In this document: in pieces, positions 49,094 to 60,100 of the stretch
Position numbering within the stretch: position 1 is the stretch's first letter
How the letters are laid out: every line of letters begins with the position of its first letter
Source: Phoebastria nigripes
Taxonomy: Eukaryota > Chordata > Aves > Procellariiformes > Diomedeidae
NCBI GenBank assembly: GCA_035582835.1
Contig: JAYKAV010003084.1
Location: forward strand, 250,340 to 314,339
Length of the DNA: 64,000 bases
Direction: 5' to 3'
Program-made: the position numbers and the translations under genes
Notes under the pieces: generated by a model
What the model was told of the DNA's origin: nothing
The model's input: only the letters and a program-made list of their open reading frames with translations
Database searches by the model: none

Positions 49094-52000
49094 ATATACA
49101 CAAGATCAAGCAAAGAAAGGAGGTCAGGGTTGTCCTGACTATTTTTTAAACATGTCTTACACTAGCTGCAATCATTTCCTCTGGCAAATTAAGTGGAGGT
49201 AGATTCTAAAATCCTCCTGGACAGCTATAGTAGGCATTGTCAAGCAGCAAACCAGAAAAAATATTGTGGTACTTAAGCCACGTAACTTTTTCAACTAATC
49301 AGTTTAACCTGAAATTCATGCTATGGCACAAAACAAAGTAAAATACCTGCACTGACTCTAGAGTACAAAGTACAAAGAAATTTGTCTCCATCAGTTTGGG
49401 CTTACACATGACGTATCCACTACCCCAGCCAAATACTTTTTCAAGCTTCTTTGAAACATCCAGAAACCTAATGTTGGGGAAAGGTTTTTTAGCCTTCTGA
49501 GAGGCCAAGCATGAACTGAAATTGTTATTATTTTTTTGCACTGACTGCAAAAAAAGACTTGCTATGTATGCTACAAGGCATTTACCTTGTATGTATACCA
49601 AAACCCATAAGGAATCAGTACAGGCAAAACTTTTATCTTTTTCAGAAATTAATGATTCTGTTTTCAGGCATTTGGATTCTGGAGGAAGTCTCATTTCAGA
49701 AGCATAATCCTGTAGGGCCCAGGAAAATGATCTGAGAATTCTCAGAGTATAGCAGGGATAAGTGGAGAGTTATTTTTCAGTGAAAAGTTGAGAAAAGCAC
49801 AGAGGGAAGGTTGAAAAGGGCAACAAGATCTGAAGCAGGCACCACTTATCCAATTCTGTGGAGCAGTAAATAGTATGCTGTCGCTTTTGTCTTTCCTGTT
49901 CTTTGTTATGACATTATACTTCCTAGAATAGCATTAAGTCATTTTTTTTTAAGACATAGTAACATTTTCATCAGGCAGCTACATGATTTTTATGTGAGCT
50001 AAGATACAGCACTGCTTTCAACCTGGAGAGGTAGATCTACTTTCCTCCTTTGAGGGGGAAGCTGGTATGAAATGCATTTGACATGGTGCCTAAGAAGTAT
50101 GAGCAGTAATGGTCACTTATAAAGAGTGCAGTAAGAAATCTATATTACAAATGGTGCAATGAACGAACAAATATTGAGCAGAAGAACAGAACAAGTCCTG
50201 GAGCACTGTTTTCCAGAACTTTGCTGATTGTATATATCAACTATTAAATTCAGTATTGCTTTTTTATTTTAAGTGACTAGACAAATTGCCAAATGACCAG
50301 TCAAAAAACTAGATTTTTTTAAAATGATGTTTCACTTAGGAAAAAAAAAAGACAACTTGTTGCTGTTATTGTATGGACATCAGTCGTGTTTCATCCTGAA
50401 TTGATTATTGCAAGAATTTCAGCAGTGGAAAAAAAAGCCCACCACCTCTGTTTTTGGCACAGCACTTGCAGTAGTCAGTCAGGTATACAAGCAAGTATGC
50501 TCAAATATATTGTTTTCCAAGCTTTCTATGGGAAAATAACAAAAAAAGGGCATTTGTACACAGCTGCATTATAAATCTTATTTGATTTACAACCAGCTGC
50601 TTCTAATCTTGTTTGTGAGTGCTTTACCATGCACCTGGACCTTGACATCTAGGTGCTTATTGAATAATTTGAATTTTCATCTCTTAAAAGCTTTACTGTG
50701 AAGAACTACACACACTAATCCTTCACATTCTTAAAAAGAAACTTTTCCAACTGGAGAAATGCCTGGTGTTTTGGAAGCCAGAAATCATCAACCTAGAAAA
50801 GAGTCCTTTAAAATGTTCTTCACAGAAGCATGTTCTACCTTAAGTGTGCTGCTAATAAAAGAACTCTGTATCTCTAGAGATACAAAGCTGAAAAAAATGA
50901 TGTTGTACATCAGAGAGATAAAAGATTACTGTGTTGAAAGTAATCATCAAACTACTACCTTTTTAAGCTTGAAACTGAATTTTTATTCTAAAAATTCCAC
51001 TGTTTCTTTATTTTTTTCCATATATATTCATAAAATAATACCATTTCCTTAGAAACAATCAAAAGTATCTAAAGAATATAGGAATATAAGTTTTTAAGAG
51101 AACCAAACTCTACTTCAAAGGTTTGTTCATTTAAGGTTAAATTCTCTAAACAATCAGTCCATTAAACCAACAATATTTTCCTCTTTGTAAAAGTTAAAAA
51201 GAGAATGTTTTTAATGTGCTGACTGTACAAAAAGGCAAGCTGGCATTTTAAAGACTGCAGAACAGTCTCCCAGGCATACAGTTAGTCTGAATGGAAATGC
51301 TAGTTGCTATCCTGATATAAATAAAAGATACAGTTAATTTGTTGTTTAAATTACTGGAAATGTCACTATCAGGGGCAGTCTGAATAACTCCAGGTTTGAC
51401 TGGCAGGGCATTAATGATGAGCACTCAAGCATTTAAATCAAAGGATTGTTATTCTTTATTATACTCTTCCTGAATGCAGCTTACTTCCACATTTCACTCC
51501 TAACCACGATTTGCTTATTATTGGTCCACTTTCTATTGGTAGAAGGTATTTATCATAATCATATCTTCTTGACTTAAATGATTTATATAATAGCCTCTCT
51601 TAAGAAAGAACAGCAGAAAAAGAACTACTTCTAAAAGATAACAATTGTTCTGCTAACTGTGTCAGTATTTATTAAAACATTAGCACACATTCTGTAAAGT
51701 GAAATAGGGATCAGTAGGACTTCGTTTCCACTGTGGAATCTGGTAGCAAACATTTCAAGCTATTAGGTAACTCTCATGGGTTGCTACTAGTCCAGCAGGA
51801 TCTGCTCAAAAAGACTTCTCTCTGAAACATCCTCCTCCTGTCCCCACGGTACGCATTGATTGCAAGGAAATGCACCCTACACGTGTTATCTGCTGAGTGC
51901 AACTTCTCAGGGCCACACAGCCCCCAGCAAGATTTCATATGGGAGAGGACTGTCCCAGCAAGCACCTAGATAAACCCTATCCGTATCGGCTCTATTAGAT

Positions 52001-53439
52001 CCACATGGCTAGAGGCTGTGTAGTCACAAAATCTGTGCACACGTGTCTTGGTCTATAATGGTCTTGAATCATTTCCCCAAGTTTCACGCCAGATTGTATT
52101 TTGTTTTCAATGGGGATGAATAATACAACCAGTGAAAACAGACAGTAAGGCACTCAATCTGAATTTACTGTAGAGGATAGAAGTAATATAAACCATCATT
52201 ACCTTGAGTAACACAGTGACTGCCTTCTGCGAATTAAGTTGCAGAAATAGAAGTTTCTGCATTGAAGACTGAAGTATGAAAGCAGCAACAGAATCAAGAA
52301 GTTATATGATTTATTTTTAAAGGGTTTATGATGGCATTATATCATACTGATTNTTTTCTTAGCACAGACCGCATCATGATGCTGTACTGTTTTTCTGAGA
52401 ACGAGTTGCATTCTTTTTCTCTCCGTTTAGCTCAGCACCTTAGTAATATGAGTAATAAGTGCAAAAGATTTTCTGAAGAAACTGCATTCATGTTTCCTAT
52501 CTATACTTGGTAGAAACACTTTATTTTTATTCCTTATTTCTCACAAACTCATTCCAAACACTTCAGTGAAGCGTGGCAGCAGCACTTGAGTTTACAACAA
52601 ACCATTTACCTGGTAGGAGGGAACAAAATTCTCATCCAAGATTTACAGCTCATCCCAGAATATTGAACTGGTTCTTAATACAAAGTCAAACTAGGCATGT
52701 CCTTAGCATTGATGGTGTATTAAAAAGAATCTCTTCATCCCTGCAACCAAGGCTGGGGAAACCATCTAAAAATAGTATGCACACATTGGATTCTCCATCC
52801 AATTAACAACTTTGAAAAATGCTGAGACTGCTAAGGAGAAGAAAGGACTCTCAATGTTAGATAGAGCTACTTAAATGGCATGTTGGGAAGTCGTAAATTT
52901 CTGCCTTCCTCTTGTTTACAAATAATCTGTGAATAGATGCAAATTTTAGTGAGTTTGTCTTGCTAAGTAGTTTAAGAGAACATTTTTTTCCCTACAGATT
53001 ATTTTAATCAAGAGCTGAGATACCACAATGAAAGGCATATTATGGAATCATGGAGAAAGTAAATAGTTGCTTGCCTGACTATTTTTTGTAGCCAGTAGAG
53101 CCTAGAATTCATTATTTGTGTTGTGTAATTAGTCACACAATATTGGTTCTGCACCTAAACATTATGTAAATAAATGTGAGGACTGCAGGAAGGAGTCCTT
53201 GATGCTTATACAGCCTAATGGCTAGGAGCATTTCAGTGTTTCAGAGAGCGCAGAAGTGAATTACACTGCTGACTTTTTTACCTTTTCCTGTTGTTTTTTT
53301 TTTTTCCCAAGGAAAAAACAGTATTTGTCTATACATGATGACTCGGGATGTACAAACCTAATTCTCTTTCCATTCTAGAGAAAAAGATCTATAAACTACC
53401 TTGTCTGAGCTGACTGTTTACAAAATGTATACTCCATTT
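49094..53439. other. AT-rich sequence without recognisable genes
   Basis: The 131-codon minus frame at 49299-49694 has no recognisable motif. No repeat was recognised. Confidence 0.4.
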
Positions 53440-53760
53440 TCTCTTGTCACAATCACATAAAGTAATTGCATTTATATGAATACAGCACTAATTGCCAAGG
53501 GTTTGGTCACTCATCTTTGTCTCTCTTATTGGATTAATTGCCTGAATACCAGGGTTCCCACTGGAGGGTTTAGAGTGCTGCTGTGTCTATATGCTGAACA
53601 TTGTTTCATCTGTTTACCTAACATGCAAACTGAATGTGTTGCTCCCTTTTAATGTCACTCTGTTGTAGGTTACTTTTCCCATTCATTCCTTTGATAGGTA
53701 TTGTGGAGTGAATAATCCCATATACTACAATGCTGCATTCAAAATTATTTTTGCTCATGT
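53440..53760. promoter_or_regulatory. Possible conserved enhancer-like block with TAATTG sites
   Basis: Three homeodomain-type TAATTG cores occur within 78 bases (53463-53468, 53489-53494, 53535-53540). The last is inside ATTAATT and next to TTATTGG, a reversed CCAAT box. The surrounding sequence is complex, without simple repeats. Function and conservation are inference only. Confidence 0.2.
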
Positions 53761-54944
53761 GCCATTTGCCTTACTGCTGTATTTTTCTGCATAAACGGTA
53801 TGAGAAGTATTTTTATAAACACACTGCAACTTTTGGACCTTCCTACAATTTACTGCTGATAATCAACAGCTGATAGCCATGGGGAAAGTGTAAGTTCTTG
53901 GTGAAGGATTTTGACATCTGGGGAAAAAACTCTAAAACTGAAATTCTCTCTGAGTCTGGATACTCAAAAGGAGCTGAGAGTAGAACTACAAATCAACAAA
54001 GGTAGACAGATACGCCTAGGTATGCTCTGTAGCTCCTCTTACTAGAACAGAACTCCAACTTCACATGGCTTCATCTATCTTTACATTAAATGAACACAGT
54101 AAGAACCTTTTCTCAGCCTGTATCAGTAATGATTATTTCAAGTGCAGCTGAAACAGGAAATGCTGGACATGTTTTTTCCTTCTTAAAAGGGGCCAAGAAA
54201 AATCAGCACCAAGTTGCACATAACAGAAATTAGGCCATGAACTCTTTGGCTTTGAAAGAATTACACCTTAGATCAGGGCATTCCCAAAAATCGAGCAGTC
54301 TGGGTAAATTGTCAGCATGTTTTCTGTGCTTTTCACATTGCAGACATTACCTGGAATTGGAGTCTACAGGTAGTTTCTGATAGGAGAAGAACCTGATTAT
54401 GAAACAGAATATGTCTGATATAACCCTGGTTACTGCCCAAGGATGTACCACATCCTCTTTCCTTGAACACAGGAGGCATTCAGCAGCAAGGAATAGTTAA
54501 CTTGCTTACAGTTCCAGATCTCCCCTTCCTCAGTGCTACACCTGAAATAAATATTTACCACAAGTCCTGTTACTACTGCCATTATGAATCAGATAAATTG
54601 ATACATTTGCCATCCTAAACTCAGGCATTTTATGTTAACCTAATATACCTTGGCCCAATTTTAAAAAATGCTGGGTATCTATAGCTTCCATTGACTTAAG
54701 GAAGATTTGTGTCTGAAAACTTTGGAAAACTAGGCTTCTAAAACTTCACAAGCGTGCAAAATCCTCATTTTTATTTTCTAAAATTCATAATCACATTGTA
54801 CCTATTTGGTTCTTAGAAATATTATCAACAATTTTTGTGAATGCAACAAGATGAAGATATATTACAAATATTCACTCCTACCGTGACTGAGTCATACATT
54901 CACTAAATATTCTATGCTCCTTGAATTTGCCCCTGTATGATACA
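53761..54944. other. AT-rich sequence, nothing recognised
   Basis: No frame, repeat or RNA was recognised. Confidence 0.5.
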
Positions 54945-55330
54945 GTCGCCACTGTTTTTACTAATTTTATGACTCTTCTTAGAACATTTTCCATTTTTCA
55001 ACATTCTCTTGGAAGTACAAACTTCCAAAGAAATGGCCATAGTGTTCTAAGCACGGTCACAACACACTGAAGCAAGAGGAACGATAACTGCTTTACTCCT
55101 ACTGAGGATACTCCTTGGTAGACATTAATCTTTTTGATTTAGAATTTGTGTTCAACTGGTAATTCAGTAGCATCCTGGAGTCTTTGGCATAATCACCAGT
55201 CTGAGCATGGAAACGCCTTTTATTTTCATTCTTTGTTCATTCGTGAACAACAGTATTGTTGGTCCTATTAAAATGTAAATAATTTTCTTGAATTTGGGGT
55301 AATAAGTGTTTCATAATCATCATATGATAC
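54945..55330 (-). mobile_element. Ancient CR1/L3-like LINE fragment, minus strand
   Basis: On the plus strand GACTCTTCTTAGAACATTTT, CCATTTTTCAACATTCTC, GGCCATAGTGTTCTAAGCAC, GGTCACAACACACTGAAGC and ATAACTGCTTTACTCCTACT appear in the order seen in reverse-complement CR1/L3 ('gaccCTTCTTTGAAC...TTTTCCA...'). They are followed by CATTCTTTGTTC and CTATTAAAATG. The match is at DNA level and more decayed than the other three relics. Similar T-rich sequence to about 55810 may continue it. Confidence 0.55.
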
Positions 55331-56595
55331 AAATGTATTATATGTATTGAGTATCTTTCCCAAATGCATAACATAAATATTTAATGAATATTTCTTTTCT
55401 TCTCCAATATCATCGAAATAAACAACCGTTTTATCTAGCTGCTAGGCAATATCATTGCTAGGATCCCTTTTGATCCATATTTTGCTTGAAAAAAAGCCTT
55501 TATCTGCAGTTTTAGATCTGCTAGTCATAGATTTTTCAACATGTATTATTTTACTTTTCCTATTCCTTATGAATTTTCNGTGATTCCTAACATCATCTGT
55601 GTATTCATTGTTATTAGGTTAGCTATTAACTAATAACTTCCCCTTTTCTTATCCTTTAACTGATAGTTATTTTTTTAAATCAATGACACCACCTTTCTTG
55701 ATTATGTCAGTTCCACTTTTTTACTAATATTCAACATTTTTTTCTTAAAATTTGTCTTAGACAAATTGCCAGTGTCATATTTTTACTGACGTATTTTACT
55801 GTCATAATTTAACATTCACATTTTTCTGCTTAAAATTTTCTCCTTCCTGTTTTGAACAAAATTATTTTGGGGTTTTGTGTAGTATGCATGTAGTAGTTTA
55901 TAGTATTGCACTCATTTAATCCCGTTTGCATACAACAGACATAATCAAATCATAATCACATGTTCCCCTGTGGAAGTGATAACCAGCTAGTTACTACATT
56001 TAGTTTGGTAAGCAAATTATATTTATGTTCATCTCATGAGGCCTCTTGTCTCTTTCCTATACTACCTTTTGTAATAGCATATAACCACTGATTTTAATAT
56101 TTCAGTCATTAATCCTCCAGGTTTCTGTAATTCTAATCACGACAAATGTATACTGATAAATGAGCAATTCTGAGTCTTCTTATTTACTACTTATTCCCAG
56201 CAGTGGCATATAAATAGTTAATAAGTATCATTCCCTTTTCTTGCCTTAGTGCCTTGGCTAATTTTATAATCAATATCTCACGTTTGAGCTAATTGCTCAA
56301 TTCTTATTCCTCTTTGTGCCCATCCAGCCTGTGAGGCTAGTGCTCTGCAGACTGCCTTCCCAGAACAAAGCTTCCTTTTTTAATCACATAAAGACAACTC
56401 AAACAATTGTCCTCTCCCCTCACCAAAGATTCCACAAGTTTCCAAATTCCTACATCACTTATTAATCAGTGGTTCATTTCCATGTTTTTGACCATATTTC
56501 CTTCATTTGTTGGACAGTCCTGATTAAGGGTTTCAGAGAAACATAGCATATCAGCCTCAGAGTAATAGCATATGCATAAAATGCAATTATACACA
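55331..56595. other. T-rich sequence, nothing definite
   Basis: May include more decayed LINE sequence up to about 55810. No gene was seen. Confidence 0.4.
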
Positions 56596-56721
56596 TGTCA
56601 TGGTTTAACCCCAGCCAACAACTAAGCACCACACAGCTGCTCGCTCACTCTCCCCCGGTGGGATGGGGGAGAGAATCAGAAGAGTAAAAGTGAGAAAACT
56701 CGTGGGGTGAGATAAAGACAG

Positions 56722-56727
56722 TTTAAT
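56722..56727 (-). terminator. LTR polyadenylation signal ATTAAA
   Basis: TTTAAT on the plus strand, in the same position within the LTR as the AT[n]AAA at 1589. Confidence 0.6.
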
Positions 56728-56923
56728 AGGTAAAGCAAAAGCTGTGCACGCAAGCAAAGCAAAACAAGGAATTCATTCACTACTTCCCATTGGCAGGCAG
56801 GTGTTCAGCCATCTCCAGGAAAGCAGGGCTCCATCACACGTAACGGTTACTTGGGAAGACAAACGCCATCACTCTGAATGTCTCCCCCTTCCTTCTTCTT
56901 CCCCCAGCTTTGTATGCTGAGCG

Positions 56924-56931
56924 TGACGTCA
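56924..56931 (-). promoter_or_regulatory. CRE/ATF site TGACGTCA in the second LTR
   Basis: The palindromic site is kept although the neighbouring TATA box (56908-56916 on the minus strand, CATACAAAG) has decayed. Confidence 0.65.
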
Positions 56932-57190
56932 TATGGTATGGAATATCCCTTTGGTCAGTTGGGGTCAGCTGTCCCAGCCGTGTCCCCTCCCAACTTCTTG
57001 TGCACCCCCAGCCTACTCGCTGGTGGGGTGGGGTGAGAAGCAGAAAGGGCCTTGACTCTGTGTAAGCGCTGCTCAGCAGTAACTAAAACATCCTTGTATT
57101 GTCAACACTGTTTTCAGCACAAATCCAAAACATAGCCCCATACTGGCTACTGTAAAGAAAATTAACTCTATCCCAGCCAAAACCAGCACA

Positions 57191-60100
57191 TTCCCAGACT
57201 CATGCGATCTGGTTAAAGAAAATGGATTGCAGCAGTAGAAGAAAAAATAGATATTCAGTGTTTGTGTTAGTTAAGCTGGGGATAAACATAATTTTTATTT
57301 CTTTTCTCCTAAAGATGTTTCTTGCTCTAAATTTTGTTCTGTTTATAAATACAGTGAACTTTGAGGGTTTTTGTGTCTTTGTTCCAGGACATTGTATATA
57401 GAAAGGTTACAGTCCAGAATTAGAAAAGTCAAAAAAAGAAAGAGCAAGGGACAAAAATCAAAACACTTGGAGGGATGCTTATCTTTGTCCTACAAGTGAT
57501 GTCCTAGTCTACCTTTCACCACCTTGTGGTTGTATCATTTTCATGTATCATTTTCAAAGGTTTATCTTCTGAGAGTATCATATTTTCTGTGGTAAAGGAA
57601 CATGAACATGGCATTCAGGATAAAGCAATTCTGTTTACAAATAAATGCAGTTTTGTTTACAAAGATATACTTTAGCCTTACTCAAAACCAGATGAAGAAT
57701 TTGAACTTCTAGTCCTCATTTCCTATGAGCTGGTATAATTAATCATTTCTGCTGATATAAATAATTTATATGCTAAGCCCTGGAATGAATGAAGAGATCT
57801 ATAAAACTAATCGCATCGCATCAGATACCAATGTATTTCTCCTTATTTCAGTGTGAAGCACTTTATGAAAATATGTATACTCTCATTTCACAGGTGGCTT
57901 GGTGTTTTACCTCATCCAGGAGCAATGTGCCAGACTACGTTCACTGTTTATTAGTTTACTGCCTAACATGTAATGCCATTCAACCTTTCTCCAGTCCAAA
58001 AGTAGAGCCAGTCACTGTTATGCCCTCTTTCACGATAACACAGTGCTAATCCTACAATGCCTTATATTTGACTGTTACGTGGAATGGCTTCTGTGGCCTC
58101 CTGTCAGATTATGGTAGGTTGCAGACCCAAAAATTGCCTTCCCTTCAAGGGTTAAACTATGTAACGTAATTGTGGCTTATTCTAAAAAAGCTGCTCTCCC
58201 TGAGGTCAGACAGAGCACTGAGCTGCAATCATTAATAAGCCATTTTGTGTTTGCCTCTGTGATCAAAGAATTCTTGTCCAGAGTGCAGTAGGTTGTTTCC
58301 TTTGCATTTCAGCTTCAAATTTAGTTTCCAGAGAGAAGAGAGAATAAATCCTGACAATAACAATGGTGAATCTTTAATGGCACTCATTAAAGTCAATGTT
58401 TGATTTTTCAACTGTGCTACCTGAAATTCAATTTTTAGACCAAAAATGCATTTAAAAGCTTTGGGGCCTTTTGTAACAAACACCCCTTCACAAGTTATAC
58501 TGATCTGCTATGTTGGATGGAAGACTACTTTATGTTATTTGTTCCATCAGTTCCTTTAATTTCTTTTATAATAGCTGAACCTTTACAGTGGTTTAAAAAA
58601 ATCTAATAGCAGCTTTGATCTTCAGATATCAGCTAGAGGGTACTCCACACTTGGATTTTAAATAATGTACTGTAGAAAGCTACCGTCCAATGAAAAATCC
58701 TCAATTACTTTAAAAGCTACCCTTCACCATGCTTTTACATTTACAGGCCTTTCTCCTTTTTTGAAATTTCAACCTCCATAATACTGAGGTGCTTTAGGCA
58801 ATTATTTATGATAGCATTACCTCATACTAATTTTCTACTCAGCGCATATACCAGAGGTGCATCTGCTTTGTTAGAACAAGGAACATAATCTAGCTGATAC
58901 ATGTTCTCCCTCTTCTCTCGCATAATTGATGAAAAACACTCCCCAGAGCCAGCGGTGTCTTTTTCTTCTTGCATGGGATGCAGCGTTCCTTTAACTATTG
59001 TTCGGTAAATACATTAATTAAAACAAAAATCCAAAACAGAACACTGCATTATAAGATGCTACAGTACATTTATTTTTGTGCCTTTAGGACCAAGAATCTC
59101 ATAGATAAAGTCCCGGGTTTCATATGCTGTATGAGTTAACATACCTTGCTGTATGTAACTAATACTGATGCTATTTGAGATGTGTATGTTTGACTACGTA
59201 TATGCATGCATAGCTGCATCTACACTTTCTGTGTGCGTGACTGAACACAGTGTATAAGCAAATATGCTTTTGCCCTTCAGAGCAGAGCTGGTTGGCAAAT
59301 ACTCACTGTTTTTTTAGAGGAAATTTCAGTTTTGCTGGAAAAAAGGTGATTGGCTTCCAAACAAATCAGAAGGAAGGCTCTTGGGCTGCAAAGCCTGCCA
59401 GTTTCACCTGATCACACATTACTGAAGGTTGGAGGGACAGAAATGGGCACCTCCACGTGATGTAAGTGCAGCCACATGTTGTGCATAAAGTGAATGGGAA
59501 GCTGGATTAGATTCAGAATGGGAGCCTCAATAACCAGCTCAGCACCTGTGAAACGTGAATGAGAGGTCTCGATGTTGACTAAATGCCTGCTATTCCTTAG
59601 GTTTAGGAGCCTCCTTCTGTCATTCAGTATCTATACCTACTTATAACCAGAGAAATAGCTTTTAGATTAAATGTGGAGTGATATTAAAGCCCTGGTATAG
59701 GAGAGACAGACTCAAATTACTGTCCTGCGGGATGAGAAATGAAGCTTGAGTATTGAAACAACCAAACTGCCGGATGGTTCCTCACTCTCTCTCTTGCTAA
59801 AATCTTTCTGCCATGTATTAATAATTGAACAGGCTTGAAACTGTCTTGCCACAGCCTTGCTATATACAATGTCAGCTAAGCCAGTTCTTCATTCTTCCAT
59901 CCCTCAAAATATTTAATTTCTAGCATACGGTGCTGCATTCAGTCTTCCCCTTCTGAGGTGACTGCTCAACCCCCTTGACTATTGGATACATGCACACATA
60001 GCTTGTGCAGTCCTCAGGGTCCTACCTCCCTTCACATTTTAACTCTGCTACTGGTGTGCTAGGGTGCTTCTTATCCTGGTTCCTGAGATGAGAGTATTTC

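Larger units (their letters stand above)
56596..57190 (-). mobile_element. Complete solo LTR (595 bp), minus strand
   Basis: On the plus strand it runs from TGTCATGGTTTAACCCCAGC to CCAGCCAAAACCAGCACA. Its sense strand therefore starts TGTGCTGGTTTTGGCTGGG and ends TTAAACCATGACA. It shares CRE, U5 and R with the LTR at 1149-1720. It shares its whole U3 start (56985-57190) with 1-206, including the CACCCCACCCCACCAGC segment. The polyadenylation signal ATTAAA is intact (56722-56727), but the TATA box is CATACAAAG. The flanks ACACA (left) and TTCCC (right) do not match, so no target duplication is visible. This suggests flank decay or formation by recombination between different copies. No internal ERV sequence lies on either side. 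Confidence 0.9.

Noticed and set aside
49299..49694. 131-codon minus-strand frame
   Set aside because: No domain or conserved motif; overlaps a 61-codon plus frame; treated as chance.
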